From: Dysgonomonas sp. UBA7710
Lineage (GTDB): Bacteria > Bacteroidota > Bacteroidia > Bacteroidales > Dysgonomonadaceae
Assembly: GCF_002482385.1 (NCBI RefSeq)
Contig: NZ_DLFW01000013.1
Coordinates: 1-58,145, forward strand
Reading direction: 5' to 3'
DNA: 58,145 bases
Shown here: one piece after another, positions 1 through 6,982 of the stretch
Layout: every line of letters begins with the position of its first letter
Position numbering within the stretch: the stretch's first letter is position 1
Made by a program: the position numbers and the translations under genes
Notes under the pieces: generated by a model
What the model was told of the DNA's origin: nothing
The model's input: only the letters and a program-made list of their open reading frames with translations
Database searches by the model: none

Positions 1-400
1 ACGCAAAGGCGCAAAGTTTTTACATCTTACGGGTTGTTGACTGTTGACTGCTAACTGTTGACTGTAAACAGTGTTTCCCCGCTGATGCGGACTTCCAGTC
101 CGTGTCTTGTTGACAGGGCAAAAATGTTTGCTACGCAACACACAGACGGGACGTCTGCGCGAGCGGAGGAATAGTTACAAGTAGACAAGATACAAGTTGT
201 TTATTGTTTACTGAAATAAGTGTAACCTTTGTTACCTTTTAGCAAGTAATGAGTTTTAAGTAATAAGTCGTAAGTCAAGTTTTTTTAAGTTACGAGTTAC
301 AAGACACTTTATTTTGTTTCACGCAAAGACGCAGAGACGCAAAGTTTTTACATCTTACCTGTTGTTAACTGATGACTGTTAACTGTTAACTGAAAAAAAC
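1..400. repeat. Composite intergenic repeat block
   Basis: This gene-free stretch is built from short degenerate words: runs of CTGTTAACTG/CTGTTGACTG, GTAACCTTTGTTACC, and ACGCAAAGACGCAAAG followed by TTTTTACATCTTAC. The word at 1-75 recurs at 337-392 and, inverted and nearly identical, at 33509-33585. The part at 181-285 also has an inverted counterpart near 33355-33475. Small hairpins (CGGAC..GTCCG near 88, CAGACG..CGTCTG near 144) are present. I see no ORF. This is a dispersed intergenic repeat family rather than a gene remnant I can name. Confidence 0.75.
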
Positions 401-496
401 CTTTTCCAATATAAGCGGCCAGATTCCGTTTTCTGGTATATCCTAAGAAAAACTGATAAAAACATCTAAAATCTTATATATTCAATATTTTTATAC

Positions 497-504
497 TAAA
501 TTTG
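497..504 (+). promoter_or_regulatory. Bacteroidetes -7 box for the TetR gene
   Basis: TAAATTTG matches the Bacteroidetes -7 consensus TAnnTTTG. It lies 33 bases before the tetR start, which would give a leader of about 27 nt. I do not see a clear TTTG at the usual -33 spacing, so the call rests on the -7 box and position. Confidence 0.5.
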
Positions 505-527
505 CACACTTAGAATATTTGTGTGCA
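503..527. promoter_or_regulatory. Probable TetR-family operator
   Basis: TGCACAC at 503-509 is repeated exactly in inverted orientation as GTGTGCA at 521-527, with an 11-nt spacer. The palindrome begins inside the -7 box and covers the expected transcription start, 11 nt before the regulator's ATG. That is the usual position for autorepression by a TetR-family protein. Binding is inferred. Confidence 0.6.
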
Positions 528-537
528 GTTTTGATAT

Positions 538-1128
538 ATGGCCATAAACAAAACCCGAAATATATTAATTGACGTAGCTCGTCAATTATTCGCAAAACTG
601 GGTGTGGATAACACAACCATGAATGATATTGCTGTGGCTTCGCATAAAGGCCGCCGTACATTATATACCTACTTCAACAATAAGAATGAAGTCTATCAGG
701 CAGTATTGGAAACAGAGCTTGACCAGATGTACCACGCCCTGCAATCGGTAGCGAGCAAGAAACTTCCTGCCGATGAGAAACTCCTCCTTTTCTTTTATAC
801 CAGGTTCGATGCGGTAAAGAACGTTGTAGTGAGGAACGGTACGTTAAAAGCCGACTTCTTCCGTGACATCTGGCGTGTGCAGAACGTACGCAAATCATTT
901 GACATAAAGGAAATCCAGGTACTCAACGATATATTAACCAAAGGAGTAGAAGAAGGCACTTTCGAAATGCCCGACACACAAGCCACTGCCGAAATACTTC
1001 ACCATGCACTCAAAGGCCTGGAAGTACCTTATATAAGAGGGCAGATAAGAGCAGAAAGTCTGAAAACGGAATCTCAGCGCGAAAATATCGCCTATCTGAT
1101 ATTCGAAGGAATCAAAAAAAAGAAATGA
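538..1128 (+). CDS. TetR/AcrR family transcriptional regulator
   Basis: The 196-residue protein has the TetR layout. Residues about 5-52 form the helix-turn-helix domain, with LFAKLGVDNTTMNDIA leading into the recognition region and ending in LYTYFNNKNEVYQAV, the family's conserved YxYFxxKxxL block. The rest is an alpha-helical ligand-binding domain with no recognisable ligand signature. A perfect 7-bp inverted repeat lies directly before the ATG, so autoregulation is likely. The next gene on the same strand, fabG, starts 126 bases downstream and may be co-regulated or a target. The inducer is unknown. The family call is secure; any link to fatty-acid synthesis is inferred from position only. 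Confidence 0.92.
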   Translation: MAINKTRNILIDVARQLFAKLGVDNTTMNDIAVASHKGRRTLYTYFNNKNEVYQAVLETELDQMYHALQSVASKKLPADEKLLLFFYTRFDAVKNVVVRNGTLKADFFRDIWRVQNVRKSFDIKEIQVLNDILTKGVEEGTFEMPDTQATAEILHHALKGLEVPYIRGQIRAESLKTESQRENIAYLIFEGIKKKK

Positions 1129-1162
1129 TTATCAACTAAATTAAGGTCACAGACCTATTTAT

Positions 1163-1170
1163 TACTTTTG
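1163..1170 (+). promoter_or_regulatory. Possible -7 box for fabG
   Basis: TACTTTTG fits TAnnTTTG and lies 84 bases before the fabG ATG. A short inverted repeat (AGGTC..GACCT near 1145-1156) precedes it. No TTTG is found at the usual upstream spacing, so this is a weak call. Confidence 0.35.
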
Positions 1171-1254
1171 TATTTGCAATAACAATAATCGGTTAAGATC
1201 AAATAACGTCGCATAAAATACTTTATTTTACTTATAATATTTATATTTTAAATT

Positions 1255-2001
1255 ATGAAATTACTTGAAGGTAAAACCGCTGTCATTACAGGTGCAGCCC
1301 GCGGCATAGGTAAAGCCATTGCCCTAAAATATGCAGAACAAGGTGCCAATGTTGCATTCACCGATCTAGCGATAGATGATAACGCGAAAGCCACTGAAGC
1401 AGAAATCGCCGCTTTCGGAGTAAAAGCTAAAGGATACGCTTCTAATGCTGCAAACTTCGAAGATACACATAAAGTGGTAGAAGAAATAATGAAAGATTTT
1501 GGAAAGATCGATATCCTTGTAAATAATGCCGGTATTACCCGTGACGGATTAATGATGCGTATGACCGAGCAACAATGGGATATGGTTATCAATATCAACC
1601 TGAAATCGGCATTCAACTTCATCCATGCTGTTACCCCCATTATGATGAAACAGAAAGGTGGCAGCATTATCAATATGAGCTCAGTTGTAGGTCTTTCCGG
1701 TAATGCAGGGCAGACAAACTACTCCGCATCTAAGGCCGGTATGATCGGATTGGCCAAATCGATAGCTAAAGAGGTTGGCTCAAGAGGTATCCGTGCCAAC
1801 TGTATCTGTCCGGGATTCATCATTACAGAAATGACAGGCGTATTATCTGACGAAGTAAAACAAAAGTGGGCGGAACAAATTCCATTGCGTCGCGGCGGCA
1901 CACCGGAAGATGTGGCCAATGTAGCTGTATTCTTAGGTTCTGACCTTTCTTCATATGTTAGCGGACAGGCTATTCCTGTTTGTGGCGGTATGAATATGTA
2001 A
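1255..2001 (+). CDS. fabG: 3-oxoacyl-[acyl-carrier-protein] reductase
   Basis: The protein is a 248-residue classical short-chain dehydrogenase, the normal FabG length. The N-terminal Rossmann motif TGAARGIG sits at about residues 12-19, the NNAG motif follows near residue 90, the catalytic serine lies in INMSS and the active-site pair is in YSASK. The C-terminal PGFIITEMT and the IPLRRGGTPEDVANV stretch are typical of FabG. It would reduce 3-oxoacyl-ACP with NADPH in type II fatty-acid elongation in the cytoplasm. Related SDR enzymes share these motifs, but length and C-terminus favour FabG. A terminator hairpin follows directly, so this is the last gene of its transcript. Confidence 0.9.
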   Translation: MKLLEGKTAVITGAARGIGKAIALKYAEQGANVAFTDLAIDDNAKATEAEIAAFGVKAKGYASNAANFEDTHKVVEEIMKDFGKIDILVNNAGITRDGLMMRMTEQQWDMVININLKSAFNFIHAVTPIMMKQKGGSIINMSSVVGLSGNAGQTNYSASKAGMIGLAKSIAKEVGSRGIRANCICPGFIITEMTGVLSDEVKQKWAEQIPLRRGGTPEDVANVAVFLGSDLSSYVSGQAIPVCGGMNM

Positions 2002-2020
2002 GATTTATATCTATATAAGG

Positions 2021-2056
2021 AGACGGGTTCAACTTATAGCTGAACCCGTTCTTATT
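2021..2056. terminator. Bidirectional terminator between fabG and rlmH
   Basis: ACGGGTTCA at 2023-2031 pairs with TGAACCCGT at 2041-2049, followed by a T-rich run. It lies between two converging genes, 20 bases after the fabG stop and directly before the rlmH stop, so it could serve both strands. Confidence 0.75.
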
Positions 2057-2530
2057 TTACTCATGGTGATATGGCTCATTATTCAATATTGTCATCGCCC
2101 GGTATAACTGTTCTACAAAAATCAGGCGTACCATCTGATGAGAAAAGGTCATACGCGAAAGGGTTAGCTTTTCATTCGCCTTATCATACACACTCCGGGC
2201 AAAGCCGTAAGGGCCGCCAATCAGAAAAACAAGGCGTTTGGCTACCGCATGTGTCTTCTTTTCAATGTAGGTTGCAAATTGCAGAGACGTATATTCTTTT
2301 CCCTTATCATCCAGTAAGACCAGGTAATCACCCGCTTGCAGGTTCCGAAGGATAAGCTCGCCTTCTTTTTCTTTTTGCTGACCGGCAGTAAGGCTCTTCG
2401 TATTCTTTATATCAGGTATAACCTGTATTTCGAAAGGGACATAATGCTCCAGCCGCTTCTGATACTCACTCACTGCATCGATGAAATAACCGGCATCTGT
2501 TTTGCCTATAACAAGAAGGGTAATTTTCAT
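2057..2530 (-). CDS. rlmH: 23S rRNA (pseudouridine1915-N3)-methyltransferase
   Basis: Started at the ATG at 2530 the protein is 157 residues, close to the 155 of E. coli RlmH. The upstream in-frame start at 2551 would add seven unconserved residues. The C-terminal SPOUT-fold signature is intact: FLIGGPYGF, then LTLSRMTFSHQMVRL, and the ending LYRAMTILNNEPYHHE, which is the hallmark YHxE tail of the family. RlmH methylates pseudouridine 1915 in helix 69 of 23S rRNA on assembled 70S ribosomes. It lies 32 bases downstream of a sugar isomerase-like gene on the same strand and is probably co-transcribed with it. Confidence 0.95.
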   Translation of the reverse strand: MKITLLVIGKTDAGYFIDAVSEYQKRLEHYVPFEIQVIPDIKNTKSLTAGQQKEKEGELILRNLQAGDYLVLLDDKGKEYTSLQFATYIEKKTHAVAKRLVFLIGGPYGFARSVYDKANEKLTLSRMTFSHQMVRLIFVEQLYRAMTILNNEPYHHE

Positions 2531-2562
2531 TAGAATAATTTTAGCCTGCAAAAATAAGGATT

Positions 2563-3402
2563 TTACTTCGTAGCATCTATCACTCCCCTGAAATATCCGA
2601 TAGATTCGGCTATCCCCGCCAAAGGAGTTTTCATATTACGCTCGTATTCCAGGCTACAAGCCCCGTCGTATTTTACTTCGCGAAGCATACGCACAAATGC
2701 AGGGATATCTATGATACCGCGCCCGATCTCCCCGGTTTTACCTTCTTTACTGGCTGCAGTTGTATTTTTCATATGGACATCAAACACACGGTCTTTATAC
2801 CTCTTCAGATCGGCAACAGGATCTTGTCCGTCACGGGCGTCGTGACCAATATCGAGGCACATACCAATACGCGGGTCCAGATCTTTCACATTCTCGTATA
2901 TATCCGTAGCATTCGGATATAGCTTGATATCAGGGCCATGCAGATGAATGGCATACTTAAAGTCATACTCTTTCACTTTCTGGTCTACATAGGGCAATAC
3001 CTCATGATTAGGAACACCAACAATTAACTTCACCCCTACCCGCTTTGCATAGTCGAAAGCACGGTCTACTTCCTCCTTTGTTTTCATATAGATAGGTCCT
3101 ACCGCATACCCGGTGACGTTATGGGCTGCAAGTTTCGCATGAAAAGCTGCAATCTCCTCATCGGTACTGGTCAGAGGCAAATGAAAGTCTTTAATGCATA
3201 GATAATGAACATCTACTTCCTGCATCATCTTCAATGTCTCATCTAAGTTGAAGTTAACAAAAGTATAACCCGCAATGGCAACTTTAAACAGTTCTCCGTC
3301 ATCCCTTAAATTCCTTTCCGGTTCTTTTGCATACAGGCCGCTAGCAGAAAGGAGTATGCAACTGCAAATAATTGATAAAAATACGCTTAGTTTTCTTTTC
3401 AT
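2563..3402 (-). CDS. Secreted sugar phosphate isomerase/epimerase-like TIM-barrel protein
   Basis: From the ATG at 3402 the protein is 279 residues and opens with a signal peptide (MKRKLSVFLSIICSCILLSA..LYAKE). An in-frame ATG at 3414 adds only four residues. The remainder matches the xylose-isomerase-like TIM barrel: VHYLCIKDFHLPL, LIVGVPNHEVLPY, IHLHGPD, GMCLDIGHDARDG, VFDVHMKN and a late SLEYE, which carry the His/Asp/Glu metal-ligand positions of the fold. Such exported proteins are common in Bacteroidetes and their substrates are mostly unknown. The signal peptide implies a periplasmic role, so action on sugar phosphates is not assured. A -7 box lies about 60 bases upstream. Confidence 0.8.
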   Translation of the reverse strand: MKRKLSVFLSIICSCILLSASGLYAKEPERNLRDDGELFKVAIAGYTFVNFNLDETLKMMQEVDVHYLCIKDFHLPLTSTDEEIAAFHAKLAAHNVTGYAVGPIYMKTKEEVDRAFDYAKRVGVKLIVGVPNHEVLPYVDQKVKEYDFKYAIHLHGPDIKLYPNATDIYENVKDLDPRIGMCLDIGHDARDGQDPVADLKRYKDRVFDVHMKNTTAASKEGKTGEIGRGIIDIPAFVRMLREVKYDGACSLEYERNMKTPLAGIAESIGYFRGVIDATK

Positions 3403-3462
3403 GGTTATTATCATTTAATATTAAATTTATCTATAAGGAAAGAATAACCCGTAAGTATTTTA

Positions 3463-3470
3463 CAAAGTTA
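3463..3470 (-). promoter_or_regulatory. -7 box for the isomerase-rlmH unit
   Basis: Read on the minus strand this is TAACTTTG, an exact TAnnTTTG match. It lies 61 bases before the ATG at 3402, implying a leader of roughly 54 nt. No convincing -33 element is visible. Confidence 0.5.
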
Positions 3471-3539
3471 AAAATAAAATCAAACTTGTTTACCTTTTAC
3501 TTTATATCGTTTACAATCTCCCTGATGGACAAAATTCCA

Positions 3540-3547
3540 TATCTTTG
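3540..3547 (+). promoter_or_regulatory. -7 box fixing the start of the nucleoside phosphorylase
   Basis: TATCTTTG is the commonest form of the Bacteroidetes -7 box. Transcription would begin near 3554. The ATG-like start at 3545 then lies inside the promoter, so translation must begin at the ATG at 3575. The site therefore decides the start codon. Confidence 0.65.
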
Positions 3548-3574
3548 CATTTCGAAACACTAAATAGAAATATT

Positions 3575-4441
3575 ATGCGAATAATACCTAATTCCGAATT
3601 GATTATCAATAGTGATGGCAGTATATTCCATCTGCATATAAAACCGGAACAACTATCAGATAAAATAATAATGATGGGCGACCCCGAAAGAGTTACGCTC
3701 ACAGCTTCGTTTTTCGACACCATAGAATGTAATATACAAAGCCGTGAGTTTCATACTATCACCGGGACTTACAAAGATAAACGCATAACAGCCATATCAC
3801 ACGGCATTGGGCCTGATAATATTGATATTGTTCTCACGGAACTGGATGCCTTAGCCAATGTGGACTTCAATAGCCGGGAAGTAAAAAAAGACTTCAAGCA
3901 ACTGACAATGGTGCGGGTAGGCACGTCAGGCGGATTACAACCATACTGTCCGATAGGCTCATATGTAGTAGCGGCTAAATCGATCGGATTCGACGGCGTT
4001 CTAAACTACTATGACGGACGAAACAGTATTACATTGAACGACTTTGAAGCGGCATTCAAAGAATATGTAGGCTGGAATCCCCGGCATTGCGCACCCTATG
4101 TGGTCAAAGCAGACGAGAGTCTTGTGGAACAAATCGGATATGACATGATAAAAGGAGTGACTATTTCCGCCATCGGCTTTTATGGCCCGCAGGGGCGGTA
4201 TGTGCGCATACCTTTGGCGAATCCTGATCTGAACAGTAAGATAGAGACATTCCGGTTTGGAGAAGATATGATAACTAATTATGAGATGGAAAGTGCTCCG
4301 CTCGCCGGATTGGGACGACTGATGGGACATCGCGCCATGACTGTGTGTACCATTATCGCCAACCGTCTTGCCGGAGAATCAAACGCAAATTATAAAGGTT
4401 CAATTGAAGATTTAATTAAAAAAGTACTAGACCGCATTTAA
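3575..4441 (+). CDS. Nucleoside phosphorylase, uridine phosphorylase type
   Basis: The 288-residue protein belongs to the PNP/UDP phosphorylase family, which splits nucleosides with phosphate into a base and ribose 1-phosphate. Visible blocks are MGDPERVTL (phosphate loop), GTSGGLQPYCPIGSYVV (the conserved GTxGxL block) and NYEMESAPLAGLGRLMGH (the purine/uridine phosphorylase EMESA ribose-binding block). The longer-than-usual insert between residues 110 and 200 is also seen in Bacteroidetes members. The exact base specificity cannot be read. Its stop overlaps the next ATG by one base (TAATG), so translation is coupled to sanA-like. The start at 3575 is chosen because a -7 box covers the alternative start. 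Confidence 0.88.
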   Translation: MRIIPNSELIINSDGSIFHLHIKPEQLSDKIIMMGDPERVTLTASFFDTIECNIQSREFHTITGTYKDKRITAISHGIGPDNIDIVLTELDALANVDFNSREVKKDFKQLTMVRVGTSGGLQPYCPIGSYVVAAKSIGFDGVLNYYDGRNSITLNDFEAAFKEYVGWNPRHCAPYVVKADESLVEQIGYDMIKGVTISAIGFYGPQGRYVRIPLANPDLNSKIETFRFGEDMITNYEMESAPLAGLGRLMGHRAMTVCTIIANRLAGESNANYKGSIEDLIKKVLDRI

Positions 4442-5097
4442 TGAAGCCTTACACGAAAAAGAAATTAACTAAAGTTTTGTTGATAATACTTATACCTCTG
4501 ATAATTATCGGATTGGCAGTTCTTCTTGCTAACTGGAAAATCCCCCATGACACTAAAGATTACGTCCATAATAACACTGATAGCATTCCTGCACAAAAGG
4601 CTGCATTAGTATTGGGAGCAGCCAGATATATAGGAGGCCGGCAAAATTTATATTTTACATACCGTATCCGGGCGGCCAAAGAATTATACGATGCCGGAAA
4701 AGTAAAAGCATTTGTAGTAAGCGGCGATAACAGCACAAAAGATTACAATGAAGCTCAGGATATGTATGACGCTCTGGTTGAGGCCGGAGTTCCCGGGGAT
4801 ATTATATACATGGACTATGCCGGATTGCGCACGCTCGACTCCGTAGTGAGAATGAGCGAGATATTCGGACAAAAATCTTTTATTATCGTATCTCAGGAGT
4901 TTCATAACGAAAGAGCCGTATTCCTGGCCCAATATTACGGATTGGAGGCATATGGGTATAACGCGAAGGATACTGATCTGAATCGCTTTTCGTACCGTAC
5001 AAAAATAAGGGAACTATTCGCACGGGTGAAAGTCTTTGTCGATATCATTACAGGTAAAGGGCCAAAACATCTTGGAGAACCTATAAACATCAATTAA
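4441..5097 (+). CDS. SanA/YdcF-like DUF218 membrane-anchored protein
   Basis: The 218-residue protein starts with basic residues and one membrane segment (about residues 12-30), leaving the rest outside the inner membrane. The DUF218 core is clear: AALVLGAARY, IRAAKELYDAGKVKAFVVSGD, YNEAQDMYDALVEAGVP and SFIIVSQEFHNERAVFLAQYYG. SanA of E. coli is tied to envelope barrier function and vancomycin exclusion at high temperature; the biochemical role remains unclear. It overlaps the phosphorylase gene by one base and precedes the porin by 34 bases, so the three probably form one transcript. Confidence 0.85.
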   Translation: MKPYTKKKLTKVLLIILIPLIIIGLAVLLANWKIPHDTKDYVHNNTDSIPAQKAALVLGAARYIGGRQNLYFTYRIRAAKELYDAGKVKAFVVSGDNSTKDYNEAQDMYDALVEAGVPGDIIYMDYAGLRTLDSVVRMSEIFGQKSFIIVSQEFHNERAVFLAQYYGLEAYGYNAKDTDLNRFSYRTKIRELFARVKVFVDIITGKGPKHLGEPININ

Positions 5098-5131
5098 TTT
5101 ATATAAACAATAAAACCATTCAAAAGACTTT

Positions 5132-6280
5132 ATGAAGAAACTTCTACTCGCACTCTCTTTATTTACAGCATGCTCTTTGGCCTACTCGCAAGATCCGAAC
5201 AGAGAACTTCTAAAAAAATTAGTAGAAAAGAATATACTTACACAGGATGAGGCTGATTCGCTGAGGGCATCATCAAATAAGGATAGTCAGAATAATTCAT
5301 TTACCCAGTCTGTAGAAAAAATAAGACAAGCATTCAACACGCCATATATGCAATTCGGGGGATACGGTTTATTGCTGTATAAGTATAGCGATGTAAACAA
5401 GGTAAAGCATGATTTGAGCACCAGAGTTGTCTTTTTACATATGCAAGGGCAGATATTTAAAGATTTCAAATACTTTGCAATGATGGAATTTGTAAATCCT
5501 ACGTTAACAGAATATTATGTCGACTGGACTCCCTCAGGTAGTTTTAACCTCAGGGTAGGGCAAATGAAAACACCTTTTTCCCTCGAAAATCAATTCTCTC
5601 TTACTGCTTTGGAATCGATCACCAATACCCGTTCTGTCTCAGCACTTGCAGGTATGGGAGATGATGTTTTAAAATTACAAAACAATAAGAATAACGCCGG
5701 GCGCGACATGGGTATAAAGATATCCGGAAACCTCATCAATAAGGGTACTCATCATCTTCTCGAATATGGACTGGGAATATATCAGGGGACAGGCCTCGTT
5801 ACCAGTGAAACAAATAATTCGAAGGATTTTACAGCCAATATTATGCTGCAACCTGTAAAAGGATTTCGCATAGGTGGTGGCGGGTATTTTGGCGAAGCTA
5901 CATACATAAAGACCGGGGAAAATGAAAGAAACGACCATGTGCGAAACCGTTGGATTGTCAGTTCAGATTATAAAAATAACAGATTATATGCACGCGCCGA
6001 ATGGATAAAGGCCAACGATGGGGGTATCAGCAAAGAGGGTATCCATGGTGTGGGGTTATGGTATTTCATTCCGGAGAAGTTGAATGCATTTGCTAAGGTA
6101 GATTATCTGAATCAGAATAAAAATATAAATAGTGAAGTGATGGATTATACCTTAGGGGTAAATTATTACTTCTATAAATCGTGCCGTTTCCAACTAAACT
6201 ATACTTATTCCGACTACTCAAATAAGTGGGATGCGCCAAATTCGAATGTCGTTCTGGGACAAATGCAGATTGTATTCTAA
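5132..6280 (+). CDS. OprO/OprP-type phosphate-selective porin family protein
   Basis: The 382-residue protein has a signal peptide (MKKLLLALSLFTACSLAYSQ). Residues 22-45 are a short helical, probably coiled-coil segment (ELLKKLVEKNILTQDEADSL) typical of this family. The rest has alternating aromatic beta-strands of an outer-membrane barrel, including FNLRVGQMKTPFSLENQFS and a terminal strand ending in phenylalanine (VVLGQMQIVF). Proteins of this family in Bacteroidetes are annotated as phosphate-selective porins, but the anion-binding lysines cannot be assigned here, so specificity is open. It is the last gene before a 700-base gap. Confidence 0.85.
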   Translation: MKKLLLALSLFTACSLAYSQDPNRELLKKLVEKNILTQDEADSLRASSNKDSQNNSFTQSVEKIRQAFNTPYMQFGGYGLLLYKYSDVNKVKHDLSTRVVFLHMQGQIFKDFKYFAMMEFVNPTLTEYYVDWTPSGSFNLRVGQMKTPFSLENQFSLTALESITNTRSVSALAGMGDDVLKLQNNKNNAGRDMGIKISGNLINKGTHHLLEYGLGIYQGTGLVTSETNNSKDFTANIMLQPVKGFRIGGGGYFGEATYIKTGENERNDHVRNRWIVSSDYKNNRLYARAEWIKANDGGISKEGIHGVGLWYFIPEKLNAFAKVDYLNQNKNINSEVMDYTLGVNYYFYKSCRFQLNYTYSDYSNKWDAPNSNVVLGQMQIVF

Positions 6281-6534
6281 AATTCACGGATAAGGATTAC
6301 AACTAAAAAGTATATTTTTTAATAAACAACGACAAGGCCGGAATATTCCTTTTTGGACTACCAGATTTGATATATTTAATAAAGCCAAAGCTAAAGTAAT
6401 ATAGCCATCAGATTATCTATTTGATTATAAGATAATAATAAATATAAAATGTTCATCATACCTGAGTTTTACCTATTTATAGTTTAAATTGTAAAAATTT
6501 AACACCTCTTTATGCTAGCATTAAAATATTTTAA

Positions 6535-6542
6535 TATCTTTG
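6535..6542 (+). promoter_or_regulatory. -7 box starting the long leader of the first SusC/SusD operon
   Basis: TATCTTTG matches the Bacteroidetes -7 consensus. Transcription from about 6549 would run through a 44-codon ORF, the (GA)10 tract and the 22-bp hairpin before reaching SusC at 6983, giving a leader of about 430 nt. The -33 element is not obvious. Confidence 0.5.
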
Positions 6543-6632
6543 CTACATCAATCCATAGACGAATTCTCTGAAGTAGAGACCAACTATATGATTAGCTGTC
6601 TGTAATCTCTATTTCTAAATTGTAAAATAAAG

Positions 6633-6767
6633 ATGAATCCCCTTAATATGGCCCCAAGAAATCAAATCAACGAAAAAATATCCGTTTCAGACTTTATTCT
6701 TCCGGTTGAAAATTTGGAGGTTAGCTATATTTTGTTAGAGAGAGAGAGAGAGAGAGAACACATTTAG
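6633..6767 (+). CDS. Possible 44-residue leader ORF with Glu-Arg repeat end
   Basis: An ATG at 6633 opens a 44-codon frame ending in TAG at 6765-6767. The first part reads MNPLNMAPRNQINEK and the middle SDFILPVENLEVSYILL; the end is LEREREREHI, encoded by a GA dinucleotide tract. The ATG follows an A-rich stretch (AAAATAAAG), as is usual for translation starts in this phylum. I do not recognise it. It may be a leader peptide, a small secreted factor precursor, or chance. Because the GA tract is inside the frame, repeat slippage would change its C-terminus. Confidence 0.3.
   Translation: MNPLNMAPRNQINEKISVSDFILPVENLEVSYILLEREREREHI
6738..6757 (+). repeat. (GA)10 dinucleotide tract
   Basis: Ten uninterrupted GA units lie about 226 bases before SusC and inside the possible 44-codon ORF. 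Such tracts are slippage-prone during replication. No other dinucleotide tract of this length is seen in the window. Confidence 0.9.
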
Positions 6768-6832
6768 CTAAAAAAAGGCACAAAAACAACAAACCGGATG
6801 TAATAAAGAGTGTCCGGTTATCATTTTATCAC

Positions 6833-6883
6833 AAAAGACCTCCATTCAGGAAACATATGAGTTTCCTGAATGGAGGTCTTTTT
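6833..6883 (+). terminator. Strong 22-bp perfect hairpin with T-run upstream of SusC
   Basis: Bases 6833-6854 are perfectly complementary to 6861-6882, with the 6-nt loop ATATGA, and the right arm ends in TCTTTTT. This is an unusually strong intrinsic-terminator structure. It lies 100 bases before the SusC start and after a -7 box at 6535, so it either ends a separate short transcript of about 335 nt or attenuates SusC/SusD expression. Confidence 0.8.
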
Positions 6884-6982
6884 GCGTTTGTACTGAAGAG
6901 CGAATCAGGCCTGAAGAAATATTATCAAATTATAATGTCGAGTTGATATAAAAACAATATTTAGCTATTAATTACAATTATT

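Noticed and set aside
6738..6757. GA tract as a CRISPR or tandem protein repeat
   Set aside because: It is a plain dinucleotide run without spacers or longer units.
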